From positions 796,501 through 860,500 of the forward strand of contig CM000687.1 of assembly GCA_000149225.2 (NCBI GenBank): a DNA stretch of 64,000 nt. The letters run 5' to 3'. The stretch is from Lachancea kluyveri NRRL Y-12651 (lineage: Eukaryota > Ascomycota > Saccharomycetes > Saccharomycetales > Saccharomycetaceae). The translations under genes were made by a program, and so were the position numbers. Positions 49,425 through 59,197 of this stretch are shown here, piece by piece; position 1 is the stretch's first letter; each line of letters opens with the position of its first letter. Under the pieces are notes generated by a model, which saw only the letters and a program-made list of their open reading frames with translations, made no database searches and had not been told where the DNA came from.

Positions 49425-52400
49425 TCATCCAAGAACCTCTTCGCTGTCTTCGTCATCTTCATCCTTGTAACGAACTTCCCTTTTTTGTCTTTTGCTCTTT
49501 CTTATTGGTTCTTGATTATCCGTTTTGGATCTACTTGACGGAACATAATATTCGTCCGCAGATTCCGCATCTCCACTTTCTTCATCATCACTTCCATTAT
49601 GCTCTTTTTTAGAAACTCGAGCCTTTTTCTTTGATTGCTGATACTCGCTTGTCAGCTTTCTCTTTTGTAGCTTTTGTTTTTGCGTTTGTGATTTGCTAAC
49701 GATGCGGCTCACTTTCACTTTAACGGTTGTTTTCAGAGATTTAATATGCTCCTCTTTCAGGTAAGTCTTAAAAGTGTTTTTCTGGGCTTCATCGATGGAA
49801 GCAAATGGTATAAACAGATCAGAGGGAAGATTTAATTTACCTGGGTAAACTGGTAGATTCCAATTTTTTTGCTCTTTCAGTTCCCCAAGAATCAACTGCG
49901 CCAGCTCAGAAATTGTATAAATATTGCAGCTCTTGTCATGGCCAGTTTCATCACCCTCTGGTTCTTTTCCATCATCACCATCATCCTCACCCTCCTCCTC
50001 ATCGTCTTTAACGCCATCTACGTATTGCTTAATCCTGCCAGCCAAATAATACAGTAGGCTGATATTCTCCTCGTTAGCGATTGAGTCTAGGTAAAAAATG
50101 ATGTAATCAATTGCAGTCGTTAAACCATTCAAATAGTTATTACTGTTACCATTAATACTTTCCACAACATCTGGATGATGTGCAATAGAATGAATAAGCC
50201 TTGGGAGCGCTCTCTCGAAAAAAGTACCCCTTTTGAAAGATTCCTTGTTAAAGGTAAAATTTATCCAAGTCTTGGTATTGGATTTTAGCTCGACGTCTGG
50301 TTCGTATGCCATGAAAAAAACCAGGGGCAAGAATTTGATGGAGATGAATTCACTGGCAATGTAATCTTTCAATTTGTCTACAAATGCCTTTCGAACCTCC
50401 AATGATTCATCTTCTACCAAGTTAATCAACTTGCCAACATCTTCGGGCTTGATAAACTTGTTGAAACTTGGGACTTTGGCGAGCTTTAAGACCTGTAGCC
50501 CTGCACAACACCTCAACTTGGTCTGATAGTTGCTTGGTGTCGGATAGTGCTCTTTATTATATTCGGATATTAATTCACCACCACTAGCAATCAGATAAAA
50601 GAATAGCTTGACAGTCTTTTCAGTGAAGGCCTTCGCCATCGGATCAGTTTCAACATCACTTGCTATGGACCTCAATTTGTTAGTAAATAATTTCAAAGAA
50701 AACAACTTAGCACTCAGAGGAGCATATTCCTTTGTATTCAGTTTAGCATCATCAACCCAGTTGACTTCCTTTTTGGAGTCACCAACTACTTGATTAACGA
50801 GTAGAACTTCCTTGATCAAGTAACTGACGATGTCTGTAGAATTATCGTCTAATAAATGTGGTTGCAGCCTAATAATTTCTGATAAAACTACAACATTAGA
50901 AGGAAAGTTGTTTGATTTATTAAGGTCAAGTGGCAGGATTGAATTTTTGATGGCAGTAAATCGTCCTTCCACAGTTGGAGTTAGTCCCAAAAGTTTTGTG
51001 GCATATTTTGCCTCTGTTGGCTCACCATAGATAGCAAAGTCCTCAACCTTATCGAAAAAGAAAGTATCATTAAACTCTAAATGGTCTTTCAGCGTTTTAC
51101 TGATTTTATAGATTGTTTTCAAGGCATCGGTCATAGTAAGCATTTCCTTACTGGAGTCGTTTTCAGTTCTATTCGGATTCTTGACAATATCCTTTAAAGA
51201 GTTGATTTGATCTTTAAATATCGACGGATTGACAGTTGAAATATTTTCGATTAGCTGGCGTTTCAAAGAAGTCTCCTGTTCATTGGAAGAGTTACCTGTA
51301 TCCAAGAGTAGCGGAATATTAGAAGCATTATAGATTAGTGGTGCAGCTCTGTAAATTAATATCTTGAAAACAGAGAAGAAGTCCTCTCTGGTGAAAGAAG
51401 AACCAATAGTTACATTTTGTTTTGCAAAAAGCTGTTGATCCCTTAGCCTATTAAAAAGCTCAACAATAGAGTTTTTGACTGTGGTGTAATCAGAATCTTG
51501 TGCAACAGCCTTTTTAATCAGATGGAGTATTCTTCTTTGTTTCAACTCCAAGAACTTGTTCAAAATAGAGACATTATTGAATTGGGTAGGTAATCCAGAG
51601 ACCAACCACGCAACAGTTTTATCAAGCTTAGAGCTAAGGTTACCATTTTGCGGAAGATTATTGTTGCTTAAAACATCGCAGAAATCTACAAATTTTGTAA
51701 CCACGGTGGACATTTGTATCTGTCTCTTGTTGAAAGCATAAAATGAGAAGAATGCCTTTTTATCAAAATGTGATATGACATTCAGCAACCTTTTGACTCT
51801 TTGCTCGCTATCACCTTCCAAGGGCAGAAGGTATTCCAGAACCACCATATCGACCTGATAGTTGATATTTTTATCGTTAATATAGTACAGGTTGAAGATG
51901 TTTGATGGAATGGTATTAACAACTTCCCAAATATCTTTATTGATTGGTGTTAAGGGGACATTTTTCAAAGAGTCAGCGTAAAATTTGGCAGCGACCTCAA
52001 TACTTTTCTCTCTAACCTCTTTGGTTTTTTCCCTAGTCAGATGTAACAGTCCTGTATAAACCGAATTATTCGAAATGCACTTCCAAACTCTTTTTGTAGG
52101 AATTTCTCCAAAGGTTTCGACAGAAGCCAGGCGTACTTTGTGGTCGGAATCAATCAGAGTTTTAGCAAGACCTTTACAAATATCTTCAGAAATGTCCCCT
52201 CTGGCATTGAGTATATCTGGAATTGCCTTTACCCAAGTAATCCGAACCTTTGTGCTAATATCAGCTATTTTGCTTAACCACGTGTTATATGTATCAGTAT
52301 GTGTGGTAGTAAAGTTTGTAGTTGATTCGATCGCCAAAATATTACCGATTAGTTTAGTAGCTGCAATACGAAACAGTTCATTGTCGGAACACAATTCTTG

Positions 52401-53285
52401 ATACACAAAACCGACAACGGAACCCACCAATTCTGGGACATACTCCCAAATTCTGGCAGTAAGTTTGTGTAGCTTGACCAGGGTTCTGTAACCTGGGTCA
52501 TGGATTGAAGTAACTTTATCCTCATCTTCATTACTTTTTTTTCCTGTTATGCCATACAAAATTTCGGAGTAAAACTTTGTAAAATGCCTGCCTAGCCTGC
52601 TGATGTGTGCTTGGCAAATGCCTACGCTGAATTCAAAACTGGAGTCTTGTGAAACTTGCAAACCCTTCAAGGTATTGTCCGAATTGTGCGTCAAAAACTT
52701 ATTGAAAACCAATTTTAATACAGGCATGGAAATAGAATCCGATTCGGCGATAACTTCGCCCAAAAGTTCACTGATAATATTAAACATTCTGGGTTGAAAT
52801 GAATTATTGACGGGATCGTAAAAAGTTTGGAAAAGTTCTTCGACAAGTTTAGCTGAATTGGGCAAATCTGTGATTAGGACAATTGACCTAACCTCCAGCA
52901 ACTTGGTTATTAGGTACGTTTGCTGGATGTAGTATCCGTTTTCAGGATCGGTCAGAAGCTTAAACTGGGAGAAAAACAATTTGAAAATGTCTGTTAGCTC
53001 AGTATCTGTGTAGGGTGCATCTGGCGCATATAGCCTTAGAATATCACTCAAGCAGCATGCAGTAAATGCTTGTACACCAACATCTTTACTTTTTAGTAGC
53101 TTCTTGTTGATCAAATCGGAGCGGTATCGGTCCACAGAGTTTAAATTTATAGTCCCTTGATCTGCTGTTGACAACTCTTCATGCAGGGACCCTAAACGAT
53201 CAATAAGCTCCTTTGAGGATAGATTCTCCTTCAAAGTAGAAATAATAGACTTTCCAAATTGCAGTTTGGTTTTTGTCTTAGTCAT
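49425..53285 (-). CDS. PDS5: Cohesin maintenance factor Pds5
   Basis: 1286 residues from the ATG at 53285 (MTKTKTKLQFGKSIIS); S. cerevisiae Pds5 is 1277. The protein is a long array of HEAT-type helical repeats (for example IRITWVKAIPDILNARG, KVRLASVETFGEIPTKRVW). The C-terminal 150 residues are acidic and basic low complexity with a nuclear-localisation-like stretch (KKKARVSKK, RKSKRQKRE). Pds5 binds cohesin through Scc1 and maintains sister-chromatid cohesion and chromosome condensation. The next gene upstream is the FNT transporter on the same strand. Confidence 0.95.
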   Translation of the reverse strand: MTKTKTKLQFGKSIISTLKENLSSKELIDRLGSLHEELSTADQGTINLNSVDRYRSDLINKKLLKSKDVGVQAFTACCLSDILRLYAPDAPYTDTELTDIFKLFFSQFKLLTDPENGYYIQQTYLITKLLEVRSIVLITDLPNSAKLVEELFQTFYDPVNNSFQPRMFNIISELLGEVIAESDSISMPVLKLVFNKFLTHNSDNTLKGLQVSQDSSFEFSVGICQAHISRLGRHFTKFYSEILYGITGKKSNEDEDKVTSIHDPGYRTLVKLHKLTARIWEYVPELVGSVVGFVYQELCSDNELFRIAATKLIGNILAIESTTNFTTTHTDTYNTWLSKIADISTKVRITWVKAIPDILNARGDISEDICKGLAKTLIDSDHKVRLASVETFGEIPTKRVWKCISNNSVYTGLLHLTREKTKEVREKSIEVAAKFYADSLKNVPLTPINKDIWEVVNTIPSNIFNLYYINDKNINYQVDMVVLEYLLPLEGDSEQRVKRLLNVISHFDKKAFFSFYAFNKRQIQMSTVVTKFVDFCDVLSNNNLPQNGNLSSKLDKTVAWLVSGLPTQFNNVSILNKFLELKQRRILHLIKKAVAQDSDYTTVKNSIVELFNRLRDQQLFAKQNVTIGSSFTREDFFSVFKILIYRAAPLIYNASNIPLLLDTGNSSNEQETSLKRQLIENISTVNPSIFKDQINSLKDIVKNPNRTENDSSKEMLTMTDALKTIYKISKTLKDHLEFNDTFFFDKVEDFAIYGEPTEAKYATKLLGLTPTVEGRFTAIKNSILPLDLNKSNNFPSNVVVLSEIIRLQPHLLDDNSTDIVSYLIKEVLLVNQVVGDSKKEVNWVDDAKLNTKEYAPLSAKLFSLKLFTNKLRSIASDVETDPMAKAFTEKTVKLFFYLIASGGELISEYNKEHYPTPSNYQTKLRCCAGLQVLKLAKVPSFNKFIKPEDVGKLINLVEDESLEVRKAFVDKLKDYIASEFISIKFLPLVFFMAYEPDVELKSNTKTWINFTFNKESFKRGTFFERALPRLIHSIAHHPDVVESINGNSNNYLNGLTTAIDYIIFYLDSIANEENISLLYYLAGRIKQYVDGVKDDEEEGEDDGDDGKEPEGDETGHDKSCNIYTISELAQLILGELKEQKNWNLPVYPGKLNLPSDLFIPFASIDEAQKNTFKTYLKEEHIKSLKTTVKVKVSRIVSKSQTQKQKLQKRKLTSEYQQSKKKARVSKKEHNGSDDEESGDAESADEYYVPSSRSKTDNQEPIRKSKRQKREVRYKDEDDEDSEEVLG

Positions 53286-53480
53286 TACCACGTTGCTAAT
53301 CGATAGGATTGGTTTTGTCAGTTGGTGGTGAGAATACGCGTTTCTGGTAAGTCATTTTTTGACGCGTTGTGGAGAGCTCTCTGAGGATATCGCAAAGAAC
53401 GAGACATGGTGATAGACATGAATTCATGATAGTGTCTATTAAAAAGAATAATAAATGTTCGTCGTTAAGACCGTAAATAC

Positions 53481-53506
53481 ATATATATATATATATATAT
53501 ATATAT
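53481..53506. repeat. (AT)13 microsatellite
   Basis: 26 bp of alternating AT between the PDS5 start and the 3' end of the FNT gene. Confidence 0.95.
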
Positions 53507-53535
53507 GACGTGTGACTTGTTGCAAACTCTAGGTT

Positions 53536-55659
53536 TTAAAAGTCACGAATGCTTTGTTCTTCAAAATCATCGTTGTCAAAATGCAGAATATTCCGTAAGT
53601 TGCTCTGTCTCCTGTTCCCAGCAACCGAAGTACCACCTCCTCCATTGCCACCACCTGCCGAGTTTGAAGTGCCCATCATGCCTAACGTAATCGATGGGCT
53701 ACTCAATTGGCTGGACCTTCTGTTGTAAAATGGCGAGTGAGACGCGGGCAAATCAATCCCATCATAGTTTTCTACACCTGCTATATTATCAGATGCCCTT
53801 GCAGCAGTTGAAGTTATACCAGCCTCCGACAAGCGCCTGTGAATTTCATCCATATTATTAGAAGGTTTTGTAGGGAGAAATGTCTTGCTGAACGTTCTAA
53901 ACAGACCGCCAACGCTAGGGGAAGCGACATTTTTACCAGCACCTTCGGCATTGGCAATCGTGTGGGCTTGAGAAAGTTGATTGTGTGGGAACAGATCTTG
54001 TGTGGTCCTTGGTAGTTCTGGTTCTGCGAAGGCCTCCTTGGATACATGCGTAGCAATCCTGCTCAAGGCCTTTTCCAATCTGGTACCCATCTTGTGATTA
54101 CGAACATTGTAACCACCTTCCTCTTCGTACTTGCACTCTTCATCGCTTTCAAGCTCATTCAGAGTTTTCTTCTTCTGCAGTGTAGCCGAGGATGCACGAG
54201 CTAGAGCACCTCTGCTGTTACGCTTTCTATTTTTCTTTGCGTGTATTACTATCGGGTCTTCTATACTGGAATCGGCCTCGCTGTTAGTGGATATCATATC
54301 AAAACTACCGACATCCTCGGCATCTGCATTGTCTCGTTCTGCTGGATAACGGTGTGCGCCATCGAAGCTACCGAGATCAGATGTATATCCAGGATCGACA
54401 ATATTTCTTTCTCTAATCAGTGGTTTACCCATCCCCCTCACAGGGAAAACACCAGGTGGCGATCTGATGTTTTGAGAGTGGCGGGAGCGCAGGCTCATAC
54501 CGGATCTGGTGGTACTGACCCTCGACAAAGCAGACGTCGTCTTGATCACATGTGGCCTGTTTGCATCACGATCCGGAATTGGATTGGGCCTGTATTCTAC
54601 GGGACCCTGATATTTCTCACTAGTTTTGTCATCACCGTCGTCATAGTCGTCGTAAGAGTTGCTACTGTTGGAACGCGTTTTATCCCTATGATCATTAAAC
54701 TTATAATAGTCATCCATCAGTCCATCGCTGGAGGTCTCTCCTTCTTCCTCTTCCACCGCAGCCTCTTCAGGAGGAATCCTAACAACCCTGGAATCCACGT
54801 TCAACTCTGGTTGTTCGTCTCTGGCTTCATATTCCGGCAAAGCCAACCTCTTTCTATCCCTTTCAACGACGACTAGGTGCAAGTAAAAAGGTATTACAGC
54901 ACCAAAGACTGATCCGCCGACTATGTTGCCCAAAGTAGACGGGATCAGCAGTTTCCAAATGTATTTCCCAACGGACAGTTCTGCGCCGTTGATCATCCCC
55001 ATCATTAGCAAATACATGTCTGCGACAACATGGGTAAAGCCCATGGCGACAAAAGTGAATATGGGCAAGGTCATTACGATCAATTTTACATGCAAAGGCT
55101 TGACCATCAGCTGTAAATACACCGCTAGACAAACATAAAAGTTACCTGCAATACCCTTTATGAAGTTCTCGATGAAAGTGAAAGACGCCTTGGCGTCTAC
55201 GATCTCGTGGGAGCCCTTGATGTAAAGGTCGCTGGACGTGGCACCAGAGAGATGACAGATAACATAGCAGACAAACAAGGTCCCGCCGATATTGCATATC
55301 CAACTAACGAACCAGCTGATCAGCATGTCATAAACCGAAACGGCGTTTCTTAACACACCAACGGAAAAAAACAGTATGTTGGAGTTGAACAAGTCGGCAC
55401 CGTTTATAACAACATAAAATAAACCAATAGAAAAGGTGAGGGCGCCAAGGAAGCTGATTAGTCCCGGATTGTTCTGAACCATTTCCGGGTTCTCTGCATG
55501 GCTTGCTAGGAACAGCATACCACCTGCACTGAACAACGCACCTCCTACCAAAGAGTTAACGACTAGCGTATCTAGCCGTAGTCTTGCCTTTTTCATCGCA
55601 GTGGCAACCACTGCTAACGCCGTTTCATGGGGCGTGATATAGTACGCATCGTCAACCAT
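53536..55659 (-). CDS. Formate/nitrite transporter (FNT) family protein, YHL008C homologue
   Basis: 707 residues from the ATG at 55659 (MVDDAYYITPHETALAVVATAMKKARL), which aligns exactly with the start of S. cerevisiae YHL008C. The first 270 residues hold six membrane segments of the FNT fold, with GADLFNSNILFFSVGVLR, KGIAGNFYVCLAVYLQLM and GFTHVVADMY as family signatures. The remaining 430 residues are a long cytosolic tail, with conserved islands VVERDRKRLALPEYEARDEQPELN, RSPPGVFPVRGMGKP and NHKMGTRLEKALSRI. Bacterial FNT proteins move formate, nitrite or lactate; the yeast substrate is not established, though a plasma-membrane or vacuolar role is suspected. Confidence 0.93.
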   Translation of the reverse strand: MVDDAYYITPHETALAVVATAMKKARLRLDTLVVNSLVGGALFSAGGMLFLASHAENPEMVQNNPGLISFLGALTFSIGLFYVVINGADLFNSNILFFSVGVLRNAVSVYDMLISWFVSWICNIGGTLFVCYVICHLSGATSSDLYIKGSHEIVDAKASFTFIENFIKGIAGNFYVCLAVYLQLMVKPLHVKLIVMTLPIFTFVAMGFTHVVADMYLLMMGMINGAELSVGKYIWKLLIPSTLGNIVGGSVFGAVIPFYLHLVVVERDRKRLALPEYEARDEQPELNVDSRVVRIPPEEAAVEEEEGETSSDGLMDDYYKFNDHRDKTRSNSSNSYDDYDDGDDKTSEKYQGPVEYRPNPIPDRDANRPHVIKTTSALSRVSTTRSGMSLRSRHSQNIRSPPGVFPVRGMGKPLIRERNIVDPGYTSDLGSFDGAHRYPAERDNADAEDVGSFDMISTNSEADSSIEDPIVIHAKKNRKRNSRGALARASSATLQKKKTLNELESDEECKYEEEGGYNVRNHKMGTRLEKALSRIATHVSKEAFAEPELPRTTQDLFPHNQLSQAHTIANAEGAGKNVASPSVGGLFRTFSKTFLPTKPSNNMDEIHRRLSEAGITSTAARASDNIAGVENYDGIDLPASHSPFYNRRSSQLSSPSITLGMMGTSNSAGGGNGGGGTSVAGNRRQSNLRNILHFDNDDFEEQSIRDF

Positions 55660-55928
55660 ATCCTTAGATCGAATTGCTTGCTGGTACTTGTTGAAAGACA
55701 CAGTAATAGATGAGGAATGCTGAATTGAATCCTCTAGTAAAACTTTTTTGAACCGGTTTGGATTGGTGATTTTAATGCCTCTTCATCCTTGACGGAGATT
55801 TATTGTCATAGCCGTTCCCAGCTTAAAATCTACCAAAGAGAAAATGACGGGGACATTTTCGAGGGGAGGGAGAAAACTTTAACCGAGGCCATTTCCTAAT
55901 CTAGAAGAGACCGAAAAAAAATAAAGGT

Positions 55929-58900
55929 TTAGGTTCGAACGATGCCGGAAGCTACATCCGCAAGGCACAACGACTTGGAAGAGATGTAGGATCTGGGGAC
56001 TACTAGTATACAGCAGCAAACCATCTCTTCTAGCGTGTTGTCAGGCAAAAGCAGTTCAGTAACGGAAATACCTTCCAGTAGCATTTCCGACAAGGCTATC
56101 AATGCATCTCTAGTGATAGGAGGAAACTTGCGTGGTGTAGACAACTGTCGTCCCTGGAAGCTAGATGGATCGGCCGTGTGAAACACTTGGCGCAGTAGTA
56201 TTGACTTGTTCTTTAAAGTAGCCCACAGATCTATAAATCTTTTTGTAATAAAGTCGCCGGAGTAATGGATCATCTCGAAAAGACATTCGTATGCTACCTT
56301 TGCGATGGAAAAGTCCTGGTTCAGCGCACATTCAACAACTATGTTCCACAGATTGGCTATCTGCGGTAATAGGGAGCCATGCTGGGTAGCAAGCATCGGT
56401 ACGATTTTTTTCATGGTGCCTAAAATCTTCACCTTTAAGGGCTTTGAAGGATGAGTTAATAGCCGGTCGCCGTAATTCACAATCTGCAGCAACAGCTTAT
56501 AGGAGTCATGCGGGATCGGTGAATGCCACTCAGCTTCGGTCGAGGACTGTGTCTTCTCCTTGGTCTCTTCTGTGACTTCGTCCGCGTCTGCGTCTTCGTC
56601 GTCACTGTCTACCTCTGTCAAGTGTTTATTGAAATACTCTTCAAAGTCCTTGGTATTGGTCTCGTGTTCCACTGTATCCTCCGATTCTTCCGTGTCCTTC
56701 TTCTTATCCAGAACTTCCATCATCTGAGCCAGACTAGTTATCCCCCAAGGTTTGAAGCTACTTTTCAAAATATGGTCATCGGATAGTTTCAACGTATCAC
56801 TGTCGTTCAAGTACTCTCTCTGCATTTCTAAAACGATGGCTTCAAACAATTGAAAAAACTCCAGGCACAGATCGGAATAGCCATGGTAATAGTCCAAGAG
56901 TTTGAAGATTGTCTCAAGAACGTCTCTGAAGCTCTGAATAATCCCGTAACCTGCGATTTTACAAATGACCATTAAAACAGTAGCAACCCTTTGTGTCATG
57001 GAGCTGTTCAACCTCACAGAGATCGCATCTACGAGGTAGTCGGTGTTGTTCAAAATTAGGTCGTGTACAGATCCCGCATATAGTTCTTGGGCGATGGCAA
57101 GTGTTGCTGACTGAGCAAACTGTCTAATTTTGGGAGAAGACGATGCCAAACAATCGACTACTGGATACAGGTAGTCGATCAATTCATCTCGGAAATGGTT
57201 TCCCATTACCCGTGACAGAGTTTTGATAGTATCCAAAGCCACCGTAGTAGAAAGCTCAATGGATTTGTCCACCGTGACACCAGCCTGCGCAAATTGCTGG
57301 AGCAAGTCATTGGAGCACTCTAGCGTGTTGTAATAGCAGTCTAACGGTAAATGACCGCTATCTTCAATGCCAGAGTCGAAATTTATGAAGCTGTCGATTT
57401 CGCGGCTCTCTTCACTGCTAGAGTTGTAGCCCTTGATTAATTCTGAGGAGATCCATAGAGAAATTGGTTTTCTTGTAGCTTTATCTTTTTCCTGAGAGGA
57501 AAGTAATGAATCTACGATGTTTTCTACAGTTTTGGCATCGCAACATATACCAACAGTGTTTACCAACTGGCACAGCGATTTTAACATTGATTTGGAAAAA
57601 TTTGGCACAAGTAGGTAATGGCATTCGGCACTTGTGTTGAAATCATTAGAAATTATGACTGCGTTGCTCTGTTCAGATATTTTCACGTCTTTGATTCTCA
57701 AATTTTTTTGTTCAACGTAATCGCTTACCGTCTCATATAGCGCCATGACAGTTCTGTGAATTAATAAATCATTCAACGAACCGTTTGAATGTAAAGTTCT
57801 GATCGAAAGTGATAACGAATCTAAGTGATTGCTGTCCTCGAATTGAATCAATTTGGCAAACGATGACAGCTGGTCATTTACTATTTGCTCGATGCAGCTC
57901 AACTGTCTGGTCAGGTCAACACCTAGTTCCCCTTTGCTACTCCGAACATCTAGAATTGTGGATACTAACAGATTTTGACAATTATCCAAAGACTTGGCAC
58001 AAGATTTTAACACGGTAGACGTAAACCTTATTAGGTGTTCGTTAATTTTTTCATTGTTTCTTTTCAACAACCTCGGTATCATTGACTCCAGGGCAATTTT
58101 AACCTGTGCAGAAGTTGCCCTTAGCCATTTGTTGTTTCTATGGTATTTCCGTGCATCAAATTCAGACTCATCAATAGTAATCTGTGTTCTGATTGGCACC
58201 TCTTTCGCAGTCACGATTTCTTTCAAATCGCTTACTGTATGCTCAATCACGTGTAGTTCAGAATCATTGTAGACAACACTTAGTAAGGAAGCAAAAAGAT
58301 CTAACGTTAGGGACACGACCTTGTAATTTGCAGTTATGCCTGGCTTGGTGATCATTTTAGCAAAAGTTGATACATTACCTGGTAAAACAAAAGACAGGAT
58401 CTCGCCATCGTTGATCGCCTCTAGGTATAAAACATTTAAAGCTTCTAGGATTTTCAGTTGCAAGAATACCTCATGAGGATTTTCAAGTAGCATCTCCAGC
58501 AAAATTGTAATAGAGTGCCCTAGACTTGGCAAGTTATCGACATCGCTGAAAAAATCGTATGCGGAACCCAGTTTCTGAACGGCTAGTGCATTGTATAGGT
58601 TCTTCAAGGCTTTGGATCCTGCTAACTTGAACTCGAGCGTTTTAACTTTTAAAGCGTGGTTGTCTTTTTCATTGCTTATTAAAAAGGTCACCAAGGGGAA
58701 CAATTGTTTTGCTAATGGCTTAGGGAAGGATCCAATCGTAGACCAACATAATGACAAAAGGTGTGAAATTATTAGGAGAAGATATTCCACTTGTTTTTCT
58801 CCCAGCGATTCTTGTTTCAGCAAGCTAGCAATTGGAACGAACACATAGTCTGCAAAATTTGTTGACAATTCTGCTTTATCTTGATCCAAAATATCTAATT

Positions 58901-59039
58901 GGTGCTCAACATCTTTCAAACTCTTTAGAAGATCTTCTGAGGATGGGTCAAACGCATCCCTCGGAAGGAAGGAAAACCTGGATAGTTCGATACAATAAGG
59001 TCTAACCTGTTGAAACGCAGAAAAATCTCTAGAGTTCAT
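55929..59039 (-). CDS. RTP1: HEAT-repeat protein, probable Rtp1 (RNA polymerase II nuclear import)
   Basis: 1036 residues from the ATG at 59039. It is a helical-repeat protein throughout, with an acidic insert at about residues 820-845 (EVDSDDEDADADEVTEETKE). The later part, LLTHPSKPLKVKILGTMKKIVPMLATQHGSLLPQIANLW and following, is typical of the Rtp1/Tango6 family. S. cerevisiae Rtp1 (YMR185W, about 981 residues) is a cytoplasmic protein needed for nuclear import of assembled RNA polymerase II. The assignment rests on size, repeat architecture and domain arrangement rather than alignment, so it is a little less certain than its neighbours. Confidence 0.8.
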   Translation of the reverse strand: MNSRDFSAFQQVRPYCIELSRFSFLPRDAFDPSSEDLLKSLKDVEHQLDILDQDKAELSTNFADYVFVPIASLLKQESLGEKQVEYLLLIISHLLSLCWSTIGSFPKPLAKQLFPLVTFLISNEKDNHALKVKTLEFKLAGSKALKNLYNALAVQKLGSAYDFFSDVDNLPSLGHSITILLEMLLENPHEVFLQLKILEALNVLYLEAINDGEILSFVLPGNVSTFAKMITKPGITANYKVVSLTLDLFASLLSVVYNDSELHVIEHTVSDLKEIVTAKEVPIRTQITIDESEFDARKYHRNNKWLRATSAQVKIALESMIPRLLKRNNEKINEHLIRFTSTVLKSCAKSLDNCQNLLVSTILDVRSSKGELGVDLTRQLSCIEQIVNDQLSSFAKLIQFEDSNHLDSLSLSIRTLHSNGSLNDLLIHRTVMALYETVSDYVEQKNLRIKDVKISEQSNAVIISNDFNTSAECHYLLVPNFSKSMLKSLCQLVNTVGICCDAKTVENIVDSLLSSQEKDKATRKPISLWISSELIKGYNSSSEESREIDSFINFDSGIEDSGHLPLDCYYNTLECSNDLLQQFAQAGVTVDKSIELSTTVALDTIKTLSRVMGNHFRDELIDYLYPVVDCLASSSPKIRQFAQSATLAIAQELYAGSVHDLILNNTDYLVDAISVRLNSSMTQRVATVLMVICKIAGYGIIQSFRDVLETIFKLLDYYHGYSDLCLEFFQLFEAIVLEMQREYLNDSDTLKLSDDHILKSSFKPWGITSLAQMMEVLDKKKDTEESEDTVEHETNTKDFEEYFNKHLTEVDSDDEDADADEVTEETKEKTQSSTEAEWHSPIPHDSYKLLLQIVNYGDRLLTHPSKPLKVKILGTMKKIVPMLATQHGSLLPQIANLWNIVVECALNQDFSIAKVAYECLFEMIHYSGDFITKRFIDLWATLKNKSILLRQVFHTADPSSFQGRQLSTPRKFPPITRDALIALSEMLLEGISVTELLLPDNTLEEMVCCCILVVPRSYISSKSLCLADVASGIVRT

Positions 59040-59197
59040 CAAACTCGTGTCTTAACTGTGAAATTTGGTATCTATATGGAGTCACAGTCAAACAGTCTCA
59101 ATTTAACTCTTGCATTGACTTGGGGACCTCATTGAAACTAATATCTAATAACTATGTACGGGCAGAGCTATTAGTCCTCAAATTTCAACTAGAAAGC